A stretch of 64,000 nt of DNA from Myoxocephalus aenaeus (taxonomy: Eukaryota > Chordata > Actinopteri > Perciformes > Cottidae). Shown piece by piece: positions 1-9,948 of the stretch. The notes below the pieces were generated by a model, which searched no databases, was not told where the DNA came from, and saw nothing but the letters and a program-made list of their open reading frames with translations. Every line of letters begins with the position of its first letter. The stretch's first letter is position 1. The stretch is from the NCBI GenBank assembly GCA_038501785.1, contig JBAMJR010000087.1, positions 646,501 through 710,500 of the forward strand, read 5' to 3'. The translations under genes were made by a program, and so were the position numbers.

Positions 1-529
1 CCACTGTGAACACAGCGTGTCCCTGCGATGCCGTCCGCTGTGAGATGAACTGGTTTTGAATTAACTGGTGTATTATTTTTGCGCGAGACAGATCAGTCTG
101 CTGTAAACTTCACTACCCGGCCGTGAGGCTGTGCTTGAGACGCCGAGGACACGTAAAGGACAAGAGTGAAAGGGAAAGTTGGTGGTAGGTGCCGATGCCT
201 ATTCAATTCAGTTTATTTTATATAGCCCAACATCACAAATACAAGTTTGCCTCGGAGGGCTTTACAATCTGTACACATAACATCCCTGTCCCGGGACCTC
301 ACATCGGATCAGGAAAAACTCCCCTAAAAAGATAGTAAAAACCCTTTCACAGGGAAAAAAGGGAAGAAACCTGAGGGAGAGCAACAGAGGAGGATCCCTC
401 TCCCCGGATGGACAGAAGCAATAGATGTCATGTGGCCAGAATGAATAGCGTAGTTACAGCACATTCAATGAATATGACAGAAATTATTCATATAATGAGT
501 ATTAGGCATGGTCCATGATCCTGATAATC

Positions 530-760
530 CATGAAGCAGAAGGCGGTAGAGAGGAGGGGGGCATCAGAAGGGCCATGGCAGCAGGCAGGACCGGTTCCAG
601 GCCGGTTCCATCAGCAGGGCCATGGCAGCAGGCAGGACCGGTTCCAGGCAGCCATGGATCCATGGCAGGAGGGGTGGGTGGGGGGGCGGCAGGACCCGGG
701 GCAGGACCCGGGGAAGGACCCGGGGCAGGACCGGTTCCAGGCAGCCATGAATCCATGGAA
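530..760. repeat. GC-rich minisatellite inside the L2 3' UTR
   Basis: Imperfect tandem units built from GCAGGACCGGTTCCAGGC, CCATGGCAGCAG and GGGGCAGGACCC. A much shorter related tract (CTCCTGTTTCCTGC units) sits at the same place of the L2 at 61365-61410, and a remnant at 23950-24000, so this is a length-variable stretch of the L2 tail. The long open frames seen on both strands here are by-products of the repeat. Confidence 0.75.
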
Positions 761-990
761 AAAGAAAGTAGAGTTAGTAATGTGCATTGAAGAGACAATA
801 GTTTATCCAGATGGAGAGAAAGAAGAGGAGAGGAGGAGTGAAAGAGGAAGAGAAGAGGAGTGAAAGAGGAAGAGAAGAGGAGCTCAGTGTATCCTAAGAT
901 GTCCCCCAGCAGTCTAGGCCTATAGCAGCATATCTAGGGGCTGGACCAGGGCAAACCTGAGCCAGCCCTAACTATAAGCCTGAGACAGCC

Positions 991-1306
991 CTAACTATAA
1001 GCGCTATCAAAGAGGAAAGTCTTAAGTCTACTCTTAAATGAGGTGACTGTGTCTGCCCCCCGGACTGAAAGTAGAAGCTGATTCCACAGAAGAGGAGCCC
1101 GATAACTGAAAGCTCTAGCCCCCAACCTACTTTTTAAGACTCTGGGAACCACAAGTAACCCTGCATTCAGTGAGCGTAACGCTCTAGTGGGGTAATATGG
1201 CACTATAAGCTCTTTAAGATATGATGGTGCATCACCAGCTAAGGCTTTATAGGTGAGGAGGAGGATTTTAAATATGATTCTCGATCTTACAGGATTGTAA
1301 GTGTTA
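991..1306 (-). pseudogene. L2-type reverse transcriptase, C-terminal fragment
   Basis: The minus-strand frame holds the characteristic L2/CR1 C-terminal segment: FKILLLTYKAL, APSYLKEL, VPRVLKSRLGARAFSY, APLLWNQLL, and SFKSRLKTFLF before the stop. The catalytic palm motifs lie upstream in a full-length element and are absent here, so no activity is possible. The same segment recurs at 59885-60350 (plus strand), inside the L2 of the B' duplication, which helps identify the family. The open frame runs a few codons past 1306 into flanking DNA, which is not LINE. Confidence 0.8.
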
Positions 1307-2075
1307 CTATTCAAATCACTCACGTCAATACATCCTTTACAAAACGCTGTTGTCCGTCATATATGTGTATTATATATCTATGTATTAATCTGATGTCAAG
1401 TTGATGCCTGTCTATGCATTCATGTACCTGTCAGAGAAATATACTGAAACACCGCGGAGAGCTGTGGAAATATGATCCTCACAGATTAACGTGTGATACA
1501 ACACTGTGTGCTGTTTCATATCGCTAATGTTTTATATTAAAGACTACGGACTTTCATCTCTATCATCATAACGATAGTCTATCCTGTGCAGCACGCATTC
1601 ATCCAGATTAAACATGATTTAACTCTCATTGTGTTACTATAATGACACATTGAATAACTACACAGGAGTTAGTGTGTATTTTGAAACATTACGATGGAGC
1701 GGCTTGCTGCAGCAGTCTCCTGCACTACCAATGAGCTAGAAAAAAACTGAAGAACAGATGGCGTATTATCAGTTTAACACTCAGATTAGTAAATATATCA
1801 CTAATAAGCATCATTAACTGCGTTTTATTTTGTTACATCAACGTTAATGCACGTAGCTCACCACGTTTGTTGTTTGGGTAAATTATGCAAGATGAAAAGG
1901 CAGCCGGTGTTAGAATATACTGTAGACATATTACTATATTGCAATCTGGATGAATGCAGCAAACTGATCTGTTTAGTCTCAGCGGAACATCTGCCTCACG
2001 CAAAAATGTTAAACAAGTTAATTCAAAACCAGTTCATCCCACAGGGACACACTGTGTCCACAGTGGTGCGAAACG

Positions 2076-2556
2076 TCAGATATTAGTGTCGTTTTTGAAC
2101 GGCACAACCCGGCATAGTTTATTGATCTTATACTGCCATTCATGCCAAGTATGGTCTAAAACAGCTTGCTAAACATAACTGTGTCACTGGCGTCAATTTA
2201 GTTTACTGCCAATCCCGTGAATATGCTGTATGAAGGTATAGTAAGTCATAATGCCCACGGTACCTGAAGGCAACGTGGTTGAGGCTGGTTCTCAGCCTTC
2301 ATTGTTAAGCTGTCACTCATGAGACCACGCCCCTTGCAGTTGAAACCACGCCAGATCCGGCCCAAAAGTCTGAATCTGAAAAAAAGTTTTGAACTCGAAA
2401 GAAATGATTTGAAACTGTGAAAAAAAAGTTTATTAATATATTATTTTTCAAAGTTCAACAATAAAACTTGATTTTTCAGGTTCAAATCTTTTTTTCAAAT
2501 GAACCAAACATATGACCTGGATTTAGCTCCATAACGCAACGGCAGGCGCATGTTAG
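2076..2556. other. Duplicated flank shared with 44.9-45.6 kb, no gene seen
   Basis: This stretch is present inverted at about 44885-45600: the block with CATGCCAAGTATGG, the CCTGAAGGCAACGTGGTTGAGG block, and an A/T-rich run. It belongs to the A/C segmental duplication. No coding potential was recognised. Confidence 0.6.
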
Positions 2557-2573
2557 TGACGTCAGTGACGTCA
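2557..2573. promoter_or_regulatory. Two tandem perfect CRE (TGACGTCA) sites
   Basis: TGACGTCA occurs at 2557-2564 and 2566-2573, nine bases apart, within a short GC-richer stretch that starts GGCGCATGTTAG. The same stretch with one intact TGACGTCA and one TAACGTCA is at 44838-44853 in the inverted duplicate. A related GCGCATGTTAGTGACGTC block precedes exon 1 of gene B' (near 62130-62145), so this looks like part of a zinc-finger promoter. CREB/ATF binding is an inference. Confidence 0.5.
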
Positions 2574-2593
2574 GTCTGCACGGGGACACTACA

Positions 2594-2797
2594 ATGTTCA
2601 GGAGATGGACTACAAAAAAGATCATTAGATACTTTGTTTCTCATGCAGACGACATGAACAACCCAACAAAGTTTTACTTTATTAACGAGGTTGGAATATA
2701 AACTAAAGAAGAATATAAAAGTGAAACCACGGTATTAGTCAGAGAGTACAAAGCTACTAAACTGTCTCATTGTTCAATTTTAAACATGCAGAATTAA
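2594..2797 (+). pseudogene. Short hypothetical ORF, interrupted here and intact in the duplicate
   Basis: An ATG at 2594, 20 bases after the two CRE sites, opens a frame that matches the minus-strand ORF 44613-44816 (67 aa, beginning MFRRWTTKK). In this copy one codon has become TAA at about 2698, after 35 codons. I do not recognise a domain. It may be a short first exon of a lost gene or just chance open frame in duplicated DNA. The open copy is listed separately. Confidence 0.3.
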
Positions 2798-2892
2798 ATT
2801 CAAGATATTTGTATTGTCCATATACACTGTTAACAGACATTTACTCCGTACAATGAAACACTTACTTTGCTAGGTCCCCCTTCCACACAGAA

Positions 2893-3425
2893 TTAGAATA
2901 ATTTACATTACATTTCATTTAGCTGACGCTTTTATCCAAAGCGACTTACAATAAGTGCAATTCCACCATGAGTACAAACTCAGAACAACAAGAATCAAGA
3001 AAGTACAGTTTCAATAAAGTTAGACTACAAAGTGCTATCAGTAAGTGCTACTAAAGTGCTACTACGGCGCTACCTTCCTTATTCAAGGTGTAGTCGAAAA
3101 AGATGTGTTTTTAGTTTGCGACGGAAAATGTAGGCTTTAAGAATACAAATACAAGGAGTTAAATAAGATAATCCTTTATTAGTCCCGCAGTGGGGAAATT
3201 ACAGGATTACAGCAGCATTGCTCACAAGTAGATAAAAAAATCAAAATCAAGTATTATAAATAAACAGTAATTAAAATAAAAAAGCAGTAAGAAGAATATT
3301 AAATACACAGACTGAATACAAAATAAATATAGTATATAAAAAAAAAAGTACGTATTGCACGTATTAGATATTGCACCAGGTGAATGAATTAAAGTGATCA
3401 AAGTGTTTGTGGTCTACTTGTTTTG
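2893..3425 (-). mobile_element. LINE 3' tails (minus strand)
   Basis: Plus strand 2893-2955 is the inverted form of the common fish LINE tail (GATAAAAGCGTCAGC, then short ATGTA repeats). At 3090-3140, read on the minus strand, it encodes FRRKLKTHLFRLHLE followed by a stop, the end of an L2/CR1-type ORF. Next to it, 3155-3425 is the inverted form of a second tail (ACTGCGGGACTAATAAAGG). The inverted duplicate has both at 43500-43955. They occupy the place where exon 1 of gene A would be expected. Confidence 0.65.
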
Positions 3426-3429
3426 ATAT

Positions 3430-3545
3430 GTGTTGTATAAATAAGCTTTAATATTATCAGCCACACAAGATATGGTTTTAGATTCAACCTGAGACTATTT
3501 GCCAACAATCGAGCGTTAACTATTACAACTACATAGAAAAATAGG
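3430..3545 (+). other. Zinc-finger intron-1 homology block
   Basis: The block beginning TGTGTTGTATAAATAAGC and containing TATGGTTTTAGAT and AACCTGAGACTA is shared with the start of intron 1 of gene B (23860-23935), gene B' (inverted, 61535-61650) and the C-side duplicate (inverted, 43360-43460). In B and B' it lies ~110 bp after exon 1. Here the preceding exon is missing and LINE tails are joined directly to it. Confidence 0.6.
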
Positions 3546-3699
3546 ATTCTCTACTAAATGTGTTTGTTGTCAAATCAGCTCTCTGATCTGCTGACAGCCA
3601 GGCGTTTACCATCATGCACTGGGTCATGCAGTCGGTGGAGAGCGACTGACACCTGGCTGTAAAACCTGCGGCTGCCTCGCTCTTGTGAGGTCGTTGCTG

Positions 3700-3800
3700 G
3701 TCGTGTGCATGACGTCAGAGCCAGTCGGGATCAAGTCGAACATAAATCTAACCAGCATGCATTGTGCGTTGATCGATTCTGATCAGGACTGGCTCAACTC
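3700..3800 (+). promoter_or_regulatory. Diverged copy of the zinc-finger promoter module
   Basis: ATGACGTCAGAGC, GTCGGGATC, AGTCG, ACATAAATCTA and GCATGCATTGTGCG line up in order with the module upstream of the exon 1 at 18904 (18795-18860). The CRE TGACGTCA (3709-3716) is intact, but the GCGCATGCG (NRF1-like) core has become AGCATGCAT. The inverted duplicate is at 43085-43175. Confidence 0.55.
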
Positions 3801-3897
3801 AAACAAGCCTATTTCCTCGTTTCCTCTCTCCTCGCATGGTTTCCTTGCATCTCTTGATGCATCCCTGGTGGGAGGGACAAAGACGCAAGGAAAAGAC

Positions 3898-4042
3898 TAG
3901 GGCTGCAACGGACAATTATTTTAATAATCGATTAATCGATGAATTGGATCAAATAAACAAAAAAGCATTAATTTCCAACCCTTTATTCAAAAACATAGCT
4001 GACAGTGCAAATTCATTGCAAAAAAATCTTCTTTACATCTGC

Positions 4043-4118
<76 letters not shown>

Positions 4119-4570
4119 ATTTTTTTAAATAAAGATGTATATTTTTGTTTAAAGGGATCTGAACTGTCGGAAAACAATAAATAATTTATAAAAATACAAA
4201 TCAGAAACCTTAACAGGATTTGTTTGAATGTCACAACTTGTTCTCTACACTCACAGATGCACAAACTCAGAACTCAGAGAACGAGCGATGAGAATTACAG
4301 TTTAACGTTACATCATACAAAACAAATCACAATAAACTGAAGGGGTTAACTAAATACTTACAATCTGTAGATACCTGAAAATTAGGTTCTGATACATGGA
4401 GTCATGAAATTCATGGTTCAAGAGCAAACGCACACACTGACACACAAGCTAAACATGTTTCACAATAAAGGGTTATTGCACAGGCTACTGAACATGTCGC
4501 CAGATGGCTATTCAGACTTCTCCGTGCCGGAGCACGTTGAACATTAGGGAAAAACCTAACCACTCAATGT
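3898..4570. mobile_element. hAT-like MITE with TAGGGCTGCAAC terminus, and its surroundings
   Basis: TAGGGCTGCAACGGACAATTATTTTAATAATCG at 3898 is the widespread fish hAT-type terminus; the duplicate has it inverted, ending at 42967. The far end is not clearly defined. The duplicated segment carries a long TA repeat and reaches about 4570. The body has only short AT-rich frames. The ancestral sequence without this element seems to be at 13763-13960, where the bordering GGGATGCAT and AGACGCAAGG blocks are contiguous. Confidence 0.45.
4047..4116. repeat. (TA)n microsatellite
   Basis: About 70 bases of uninterrupted TA. The inverted duplicate has only a few TA units here (around 42790), so it expanded or contracted after duplication. 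The predicted Y-I repeat peptides on both strands are artefacts. Confidence 0.95.
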
Positions 4571-5173
4571 ATCAACGGATAACTTACGGACTGCACTTTA
4601 CCTAAAAAATAAAGTTATTAATTAGTTATCGAACCACAAATCCTAGAAAAGACGCAAGTGAGGGAAACAGGGATGCATTATGGGTTCATCCCAAGTGTCT
4701 TGTTTTTCAATAGGCTCTTTTGAGATGAGCCAGTCCTGCGCTAGCTTGATACCTTCTCAGACGCCAGCTTCCTGTTTCTTAAGCTTCTTAACCCTCTGTC
4801 CACTGGGCCCGCGGTTTCGCATGGTGACACTCGAAACGTTTCTCTAAGTTTCTAAAATATTCACAGCACCGCGATAATACATCGCAGAAATATAATTTTA
4901 CGTCTGGCGGAAAGGGAATATTTCCTGCTTCCGGGTGCCTGCCCAGGCAGAGCCCAGCATAATTTGAACATCATCAAGCAAGCGAAAGGGCAGCAGTGTG
5001 TCATCTGACACTGGTAAAAAAAACAACGAAAATCCTTCTCTGTGATTTGTTGAATTATATGTCCGTCGCCATTTCGTGAACTAAACAACCAATGTACACT
5101 CAGGAAATCTCAATGGACTACCCACTTGAGCATGTACACACGCTACAGTTTTCAGTCAGAGAAAAGCGACATC

Positions 5174-5298
5174 ATGACGACAAAGAGATTCAACACGGAG
5201 AAAGCAAAACGCATGATTCTGGAGAGCAGCGAGGAGGAGGAGGACGACGCGTCGTCGTCGTCAGAGCTCGAAGGCTTTAGTTCTTCTGAGGAAGATGG
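5174..5298 (+). pseudogene. piggyBac transposase, exon 1 (acidic N-terminus)
   Basis: ATG at 5174 opens 41 codons: MTTKRFNTEKAKRMILESS, followed by a run of Glu, Asp and Ser. This is the usual start of fish and vertebrate piggyBac transposases: a short basic patch, then an acidic stretch. It ends at a good splice donor, GATGG/GTAAGTG, leaving a phase of 2 nt that matches the acceptor at 5712. The open frame on the opposite strand is a shadow. Confidence 0.75.
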
Positions 5299-5410
5299 GT
5301 AAGTGTAGTTACTAAACTTTGTTACGTGTCTGTAAGACTGCATGGTGCAAGCTAGTAATGTGTACACTGTGCAGGAGAGCATGAGAGCCCGCCACGCGGT
5401 GCACACTGCT

Positions 5411-5675
5411 GCTCACGTTACTACGTCATGATCTGAGTAATATTTATACACAGTCTTTGTACAACACTCTGCTCACGTTACTACCACAGTTATGATCTGA
5501 GTAATATTTATACACAGTCTGCTTTGTACAACACTCTGTTCACGTTACTACCACAGTCATGATCTGAATAATATTTACACATGGCATGCGGAGCACTATG
5601 CTCAAATTACTACCACAGTCATGATCTGAGTAATATTTACACATAGTATGCGGAGCGCTCAATCGTTACGTCACC
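5411..5675. repeat. ~62-bp tandem repeat, 4 copies
   Basis: Units begin GCTCACGTTACTAC, contain CATGATCTGAGTAATATTTA, and end in ACAACACTCT or GCGGAGC. They lie in the intron of the piggyBac remnant. Later units diverge (TTTACACATGGCATGCGGAG), suggesting sequential duplication. Confidence 0.85.
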
Positions 5676-5711
5676 TTTCTTTCAACTGACTAGTCTTCAT
5701 TTATTTTACAG

Positions 5712-6167
5712 AGAGGAGCACCAGCCGCCCCAACCAGCCTGGCCAGCAAAGAGGCAGCGCGTTGCACGACGACTAAAAACACCATCGTCGGCAAACAGGG
5801 CGCGTGCTGCCCGGCGACTACTTTCACCACAGGCCAGGTCGAGAAAGACGGCAGCGTGTGCACCACCTGCACCTACGCTGTCTTGGAGGACGGATGAAGA
5901 CCCGGACACTGCTCCCCCCGTCATCAAGTTCCAGCCAGCCCGGACACCAGGTCCACACCGGCACCTGAAGGTCATGTGCCTGTGCCTGTCTCTGCTGCTG
6001 CTGCAGCCTGCCCCAAAACAAAGTCAACGGCGGGTCGCAGGGTTTGCGAGCTTTGCAGCATGAAGAAAGTGCGAAAAGACACGGCATGAAAGTGCGAGGC
6101 GTGTAACGTTCCCCTCTGCCTGCAGCTGGACAGAAACTGTTTCCGGGAATGGCATGCCATGGCATGA
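5712..6167 (+). pseudogene. piggyBac transposase, exon 2: N-terminal linker joined to C-terminal Cys-rich domain
   Basis: The acceptor TTTTACAG/AG at 5711 restores the frame of exon 1 (…EDG/EEHQPPQ). The linker continues through basic, Arg-rich residues to WRTDEDPDTAPP and FQPARTPGP, a conserved piggyBac lead-in. The catalytic domain with its Asp triad is then absent. A different frame resumes at ~5975 and runs through 6033-6167 with GRRVCELCSMKKVRKDTA, a stop (TGA in GGCATGAAA), and KCEACNVPLCLQLDRNCF then REWHAMA, i.e. the C-terminal cross-brace Zn domain. The deletion, the frame change and the internal stop make it non-functional as a transposase. Confidence 0.75.
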
Positions 6168-6814
6168 GGATATGCCATTGAAGCAAAGCAAGCCATACTG
6201 CATATTGTAAATAGTCTGACTAGTTTTTGTTCTGTTTTATATTTCTCAATATATATTCTGTAATTTTTTTTTTTAAATATAATACATATTTTTATAAAAA
6301 AAAAAAAAAAAGTGTTGTGATGGTCATTTTTCATTTGCACACAGTACATGAAGCTTTATCTGCACTATGAAGTCATTTCTCAGTCCCATTTTTATCATTT
6401 TGGTGAAAGGTGTGAAAGACCATATTTCTACTCAAAAAACGATAATAAGAAATTTAGTTTTAGACATTTATTTACATGTATCTATGATTTTGAAACCTTT
6501 GGTAAACCAATTTCCATCACCTAAACAGAGTCACCACCTGAGTAAAGTTAGGTTTTTTCAAGCGATATGAATAATTTCCAAAAATCGAGATTCCATTTTT
6601 CAGCTTTAGTGTCATATTATAAAGTTTTTCTCTTTACACTTTTGCCTTATGACAATGGTGCCTCATTATATAGATAGCTGAGATTGTTCTGCAATGTATG
6701 ATGTAAAACATGGGTATATATCTTATATGGAAGTGCCTTGAAAGGTGAATCTAAGAAAATTATGTCAAATCGAGAAAATCGACTGAAAATGACCTCCAGT
6801 GTTCAGTGTGTTAA

Positions 6815-7236
6815 CTCAACAAGTGTTGGAGCAACTAGCACTATTCAAAATTATGATTTGATTTCTTGCCTCAAACATTCTCAGAAGTAAACTTAATGAT
6901 GAAAGCGTATAATATATTCCATAGTTTAAATACTTACTGATCTTTAATGTGTGAATATCATCAGTGTTAATCTCAATATTAGTATCATTGTCTGAAGTGT
7001 GTGTGACATCCGCCAAAGCAATATTTTGTATTAAACATTCCTAATTATTTTAGCGACCTTTGCACTCCGCACTATCCTTCTGTTTACTAATGTCATTGTG
7101 TGTTTTGTATTATGTATTTCTGTGTTTGTACATGAAGAGCAACACATGTACATTTAGTCAAATTCCTTGAATGTCTCCACTAATGAAAGCTGATATCAGT
7201 CTGAAGTCACCTTTGTCCATAATGTGCTCCCTGCAG
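6815..7236 (+). other. Intron sequence upstream of gene A finger exon
   Basis: It is homologous to 41741-42185 (minus strand) and, from about 6920 on, to 26880-27208 and 56936-57250. It ends with the polypyrimidine-poor acceptor CTCCCTGCAG/AT. No other coding sequence is seen. Confidence 0.6.
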
Positions 7237-8678
7237 ATGGCCAGCAGCTGTTGGAGATTAAAGTAGAAGTCCCCTCGGAGTGCCTGGGCCAGGAGGCCGA
7301 TATCACGAAGTTCACATTCACTGCTGTTACTGTGAAGAGTGAAGATGACAAACCTCAGACCTCACGGCTTCATCAAAGCCAGACGGAGGACAACAGAGAG
7401 GCAGAGCCTCCAGCCGGCAGATCAGAGACACTGATAAAAACAGAAACTGATGGAGAGGACTGTGGGGGATCAGGACCAGCAAGGAACCTAAATCCACATC
7501 GTCATTCACATCCAAATGCTGATGATGTAAAGGCTTCAGAATCTTCTGAGACTGAAGTAAATAATGTTAATTGGCAAGAACCTTTGTCAGATTCGGGACC
7601 TGAAAGTGAAGACGGGGACAATGTTTGGAAGGAGACCAGGGCACCGGAGTCTGCTGCACATGCCCTGAAATGTAAGGAAGCCCTTGTAATTCATGTGGGA
7701 TGTGACACTGGCAACAAATCCAATGATTCACGGCCAATAATGCTCATGAGAGAGAAACCATTCAGTGTTGATGTTTGTGGGAAAAGATTCAATGTTCACG
7801 GAAATCTGAAGAGACACATGATAGTTTACAAAGGAGAGAAACCATTCAGTTGTGATGTTTGTGGGCAAATATTTACACAACAGGGAGACCTGAAGATTCA
7901 CATGAGAATCCACACAGGAGAGAAACCATTCAGTTGTGATGTTTGTGGGAAAAGATTTACAGCACAGCAAATTCTGAAGAGACACATGAGAATCCACACA
8001 AGAGAGAAACCTTTCAGTTGTGATGTTTGTGGGAAAAGATTTACGAAACAGCAAAGTCTGAAGAGTCACATGAGAATCCACACAGGAGAGAAACCATTCA
8101 GTTGTGATGTTTGTGGGAAAAGATTTACAGCACAGCAAAATCTGAAGATCCACATCAGAATCCACACAGGAGAGAAACCATTCAGTTGTGATGTTTGTGG
8201 GAAAAGATTTACAGCACAGGAAATTCTGAAGAGACACATGATAATCCACACAAGAGAGAAACCTTTCAGTTGTGATGTTTGTGGGAAAAGATTTACAAAA
8301 CAGCAAAGTTTGAATAGACACATGAGAATCCACACAGGAGAGAAACCTTTCAGTTGTGATGTTTGTGGGAAAAGATTTACAAAACAGCAAAGTCTGAAGA
8401 TTCACATGAGAATCCACACAGGAGAGAAACCATTCAGTTGTGATGTTTGTTGTAAAAGATTTACAGCACAGCAAATTCTGAAGAGACACATGCTAATCCA
8501 CACAGGAGAGAAATCTTTCAGTTGTGATGTTTGTTGCAAAAGATTTACACAGCAGGGACATCTGAAGATACACATGAGAGTCCACACAGGCGAGAAACCT
8601 TTCAGTTGTGATGTCTGTGGGAAAAGATGGGCACAGAAGGGAAGTCTGAAGTCACACATGAGAGTCCACACAGGATAG
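7237..8678 (+). CDS. C2H2 zinc-finger protein, finger exon (gene A)
   Basis: This is the last exon of a fish C2H2 transcription-factor-like gene, presumably nuclear and DNA-binding. The exon begins after CTGCAG at 7236 with no suitable ATG. By comparison with gene B it needs one nucleotide from exon 1 to read D-G-Q-Q-L-L-E-I. Residues ~1-175 are an acidic linker (VKVEVPSECL-like start, AVTVKSEDDKPQ, EAEPPAGRS, SSETEV). Then come 11 fingers of the CX2CX12HX3H type. The first is broken (VDVC lacks the first Cys and the last His is Tyr); 10 are intact with TGEKPF linkers. Fingers 3-5 and 6-8 look like a duplicated block sharing an unusual TREKPF linker. The GluDP/HIKEEEE segment found in B, B' and C is missing. 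No exon 1 is visible between 1 and 7236, so it may be a gene fragment or start outside the window. Confidence 0.85.
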
Positions 8679-8906
8679 AATGTGTTTCTTTCAGTTGTGA
8701 GGGATTAATGATGTAAATGTGTGTTCTCTTTCTCTTTTGTTTATTTATAACATGTACAATATTTCAAATGTAATTGGTTTGAATATTAGATGGAGGGCAA
8801 AGTGTTTTTTGAACAGCTGATGAATCATTTTAAAAACAATGACAACATACTGTGGGTCTGTGATGGAGGAAACTAACAAAAAACCTATGTACAAATACAT
8901 CTGTAT
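8679..8906 (+). other. 3' UTR/flank of gene A
   Basis: Homologous to 30580-30800 (after gene B) and, inverted, to 54000-54180. It contains TGTGTTCTCTTTCTCTTTTG and the GACAACATACTGTGGGTCTGTGATG block. No gene. Confidence 0.55.
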
Positions 8907-9456
8907 TTAACCCTAGAACACTAACGTTGTGTGATTTTCACCTGTTTCTTTTGCCTGAGTTGCGTGGGTCCTTGTGTAGCTTCATGCTGCTCACAGACGT
9001 TATTGAAGGTGGGCGTGTCTCTCTGCTCCAATCCCTGTTTTTTTCAACAGGCACATTTTCGGGTGATTTTCACCCAGCGTTAGTGATAGAGGGTGAATAC
9101 ATTTCAGATGGATATTACCATTGAAGGGAGACTTTTCCTTCACAGGACAAGGCTCACATGTCCCAGGAGCGGGTGGACCAAAGAACAAGTTCATAGCTCT
9201 ATTTTTTTTATATTTGTAATCATGTTTTATTGACGATTCTCTAATTTTTCACCCGATTTTGAGCCTTTTTTCAGGGTCCCCCATGATACCTGTTTTTCGT
9301 TTTATGAGAAGTTCTATAGCGTAAAATAAAAGAAGAGTACTTCAATTTGCCCTGTATTGTTGTATTTTAATATATTTTAATGAGAAGTATATTTTATCAG
9401 GTACATTATATTGGGTGAAATATACCCAACGTTAGTGATTGTGTTACTATTTTTAA
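8907..9456. mobile_element. piggyBac-like MITE (TTAA TSD)
   Basis: The homologous flank of gene B (30790-30850) is continuous, while here it is opened at TTAA (8907-8910), with a second TTAA at 9453-9456. The left end is CCCTAGAACACTAACG with GGTGATTTTCACC following; near the right end the complementary CAACGTTAGTGATTGTG is partly recognisable. The short frames inside (8927-9124, 9000-9194) do not resemble transposase. Confidence 0.6.
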
Positions 9457-9948
9457 CGCATTTTTCCGTGTAATGTTTATAAATCGACATAAAAAGAAAC
9501 TTATGCAACTCTACGTTGTGTTACTTAAACTTGGGTGAAACTTTATTTTACAGATCCCATCGTTTTGTATAATTCTCTAGAAATAAGCTTCTTTGTGACT
9601 GCAAACTCACAGGAAGGTTCTTGGAAAATATATGAAGGATAGTTAGCGGCAAAGTAGAGTTTTTAACTGCCTGATCCAATTAGTTTCTCCTGTCACCTAG
9701 AAAGCCTTTTATTTTATTTTGACTATTTCCTACAGGCAAGCAAACAGTTTAACATGTATATGAATAATATCAATTCAGCTCAGTTCCAAAATAATTGGAG
9801 TGTCTTTGGCACTCAGCCCCAAGCCCGTTGGTTCCTACTGATTAATTTTAATAATAATCAGTAGGACTATGTTTAAATACATTATTTTCTGGGCCAGAGT
9901 ATATGGATTTATGAAAATAAAGTCGAACAGATTTCAGTTGCCTTCAAG
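9457..9948 (+). other. Shared 3' flank of the zinc-finger unit
   Basis: Matches 30850-31110 and, inverted, 53690-53990: ACAGATCCCAT, TAGAAATAAGCTTCT, CTCACAGGAAGGTTCTTGG, TCACCTAGAAAGCC. It shows that gene A has the same downstream organisation as B and B'. No gene. Confidence 0.6.

Larger units (their letters stand above)
207..1306 (-). mobile_element. 5'-truncated L2-like LINE insertion with 8-bp TSD
   Basis: The insert is bounded by perfect direct repeats CTATTCAA (199-206 and 1307-1314). Read on the minus strand it carries the end of a reverse-transcriptase ORF (about 991-1306), a minisatellite-bearing 3' UTR, and a 3' tail (AATAAACTGAATTG at the plus-strand left edge) typical of fish L2 elements. 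The upstream half of the LINE is missing, as expected for incomplete target-primed reverse transcription. It lies inside the TIR element 1-2075 and is therefore younger than it. Confidence 0.85.
1..2075. mobile_element. Terminal-inverted-repeat DNA element, split by an L2 insertion
   Basis: The first ~130 bases reappear, inverted, at 1930-2075 (shared blocks around GAACTGGTTTTGAATTAACT and GTGTCCCTG), so they form the two ends of one element whose left tip is at or before the window start. Internal sequence (121-205, 1320-1380, 1810-1925) matches the element nested at 47819-48910, including the ACATCAACGTTAATGCACGT block. The element is interrupted by the L2 at 207-1306. No transposase reading frame is visible, so it is non-autonomous. 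Its outer terminal ~35 bp differ from the 47819 copy, so the two may be subfamilies. The superfamily is not assigned. Confidence 0.7.
4792..6810 (+). mobile_element. piggyBac-like element with internal deletion, TTAA TSDs
   Basis: TTAA at 4788-4791 and 6811-6814 flank a 2.0-kb insert. The inverted duplicate (gene C side, about 42170) has the unoccupied site, CTTCTCAACTC read on its minus strand, so this is a copy-specific insertion. The ends are weakly inverted (CCCTCTGTCCACTGG on the left, CACACTGAACACTGG when the right end is complemented). It encodes the first exon, the start of the second exon and the C-terminal zinc-binding domain of a piggyBac transposase, but the catalytic core is gone. 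The rest is 5' UTR, a tandem repeat inside the intron (5411-5675) and an AT-rich 3' region. Confidence 0.85.

Noticed and set aside
515..863. Gly/Pro-rich proteins on both strands
   Set aside because: These frames cover the minisatellite of an L2 3' UTR.
4013..4264. Tyr-Ile repeat proteins
   Set aside because: Translation of a TA microsatellite.
5690..6349. Several 60-125-codon minus-strand ORFs
   Set aside because: Shadows of the piggyBac transposase exon on the plus strand, which has splice sites and family motifs.
7728..8671. Long minus-strand frames over the fingers of gene A (also over B, C and B')
   Set aside because: They are antisense shadows of the 84-bp finger repeat; the Cys/Phe/Ser-rich repeat peptide has no homology and the sense strand has clear C2H2 fingers.
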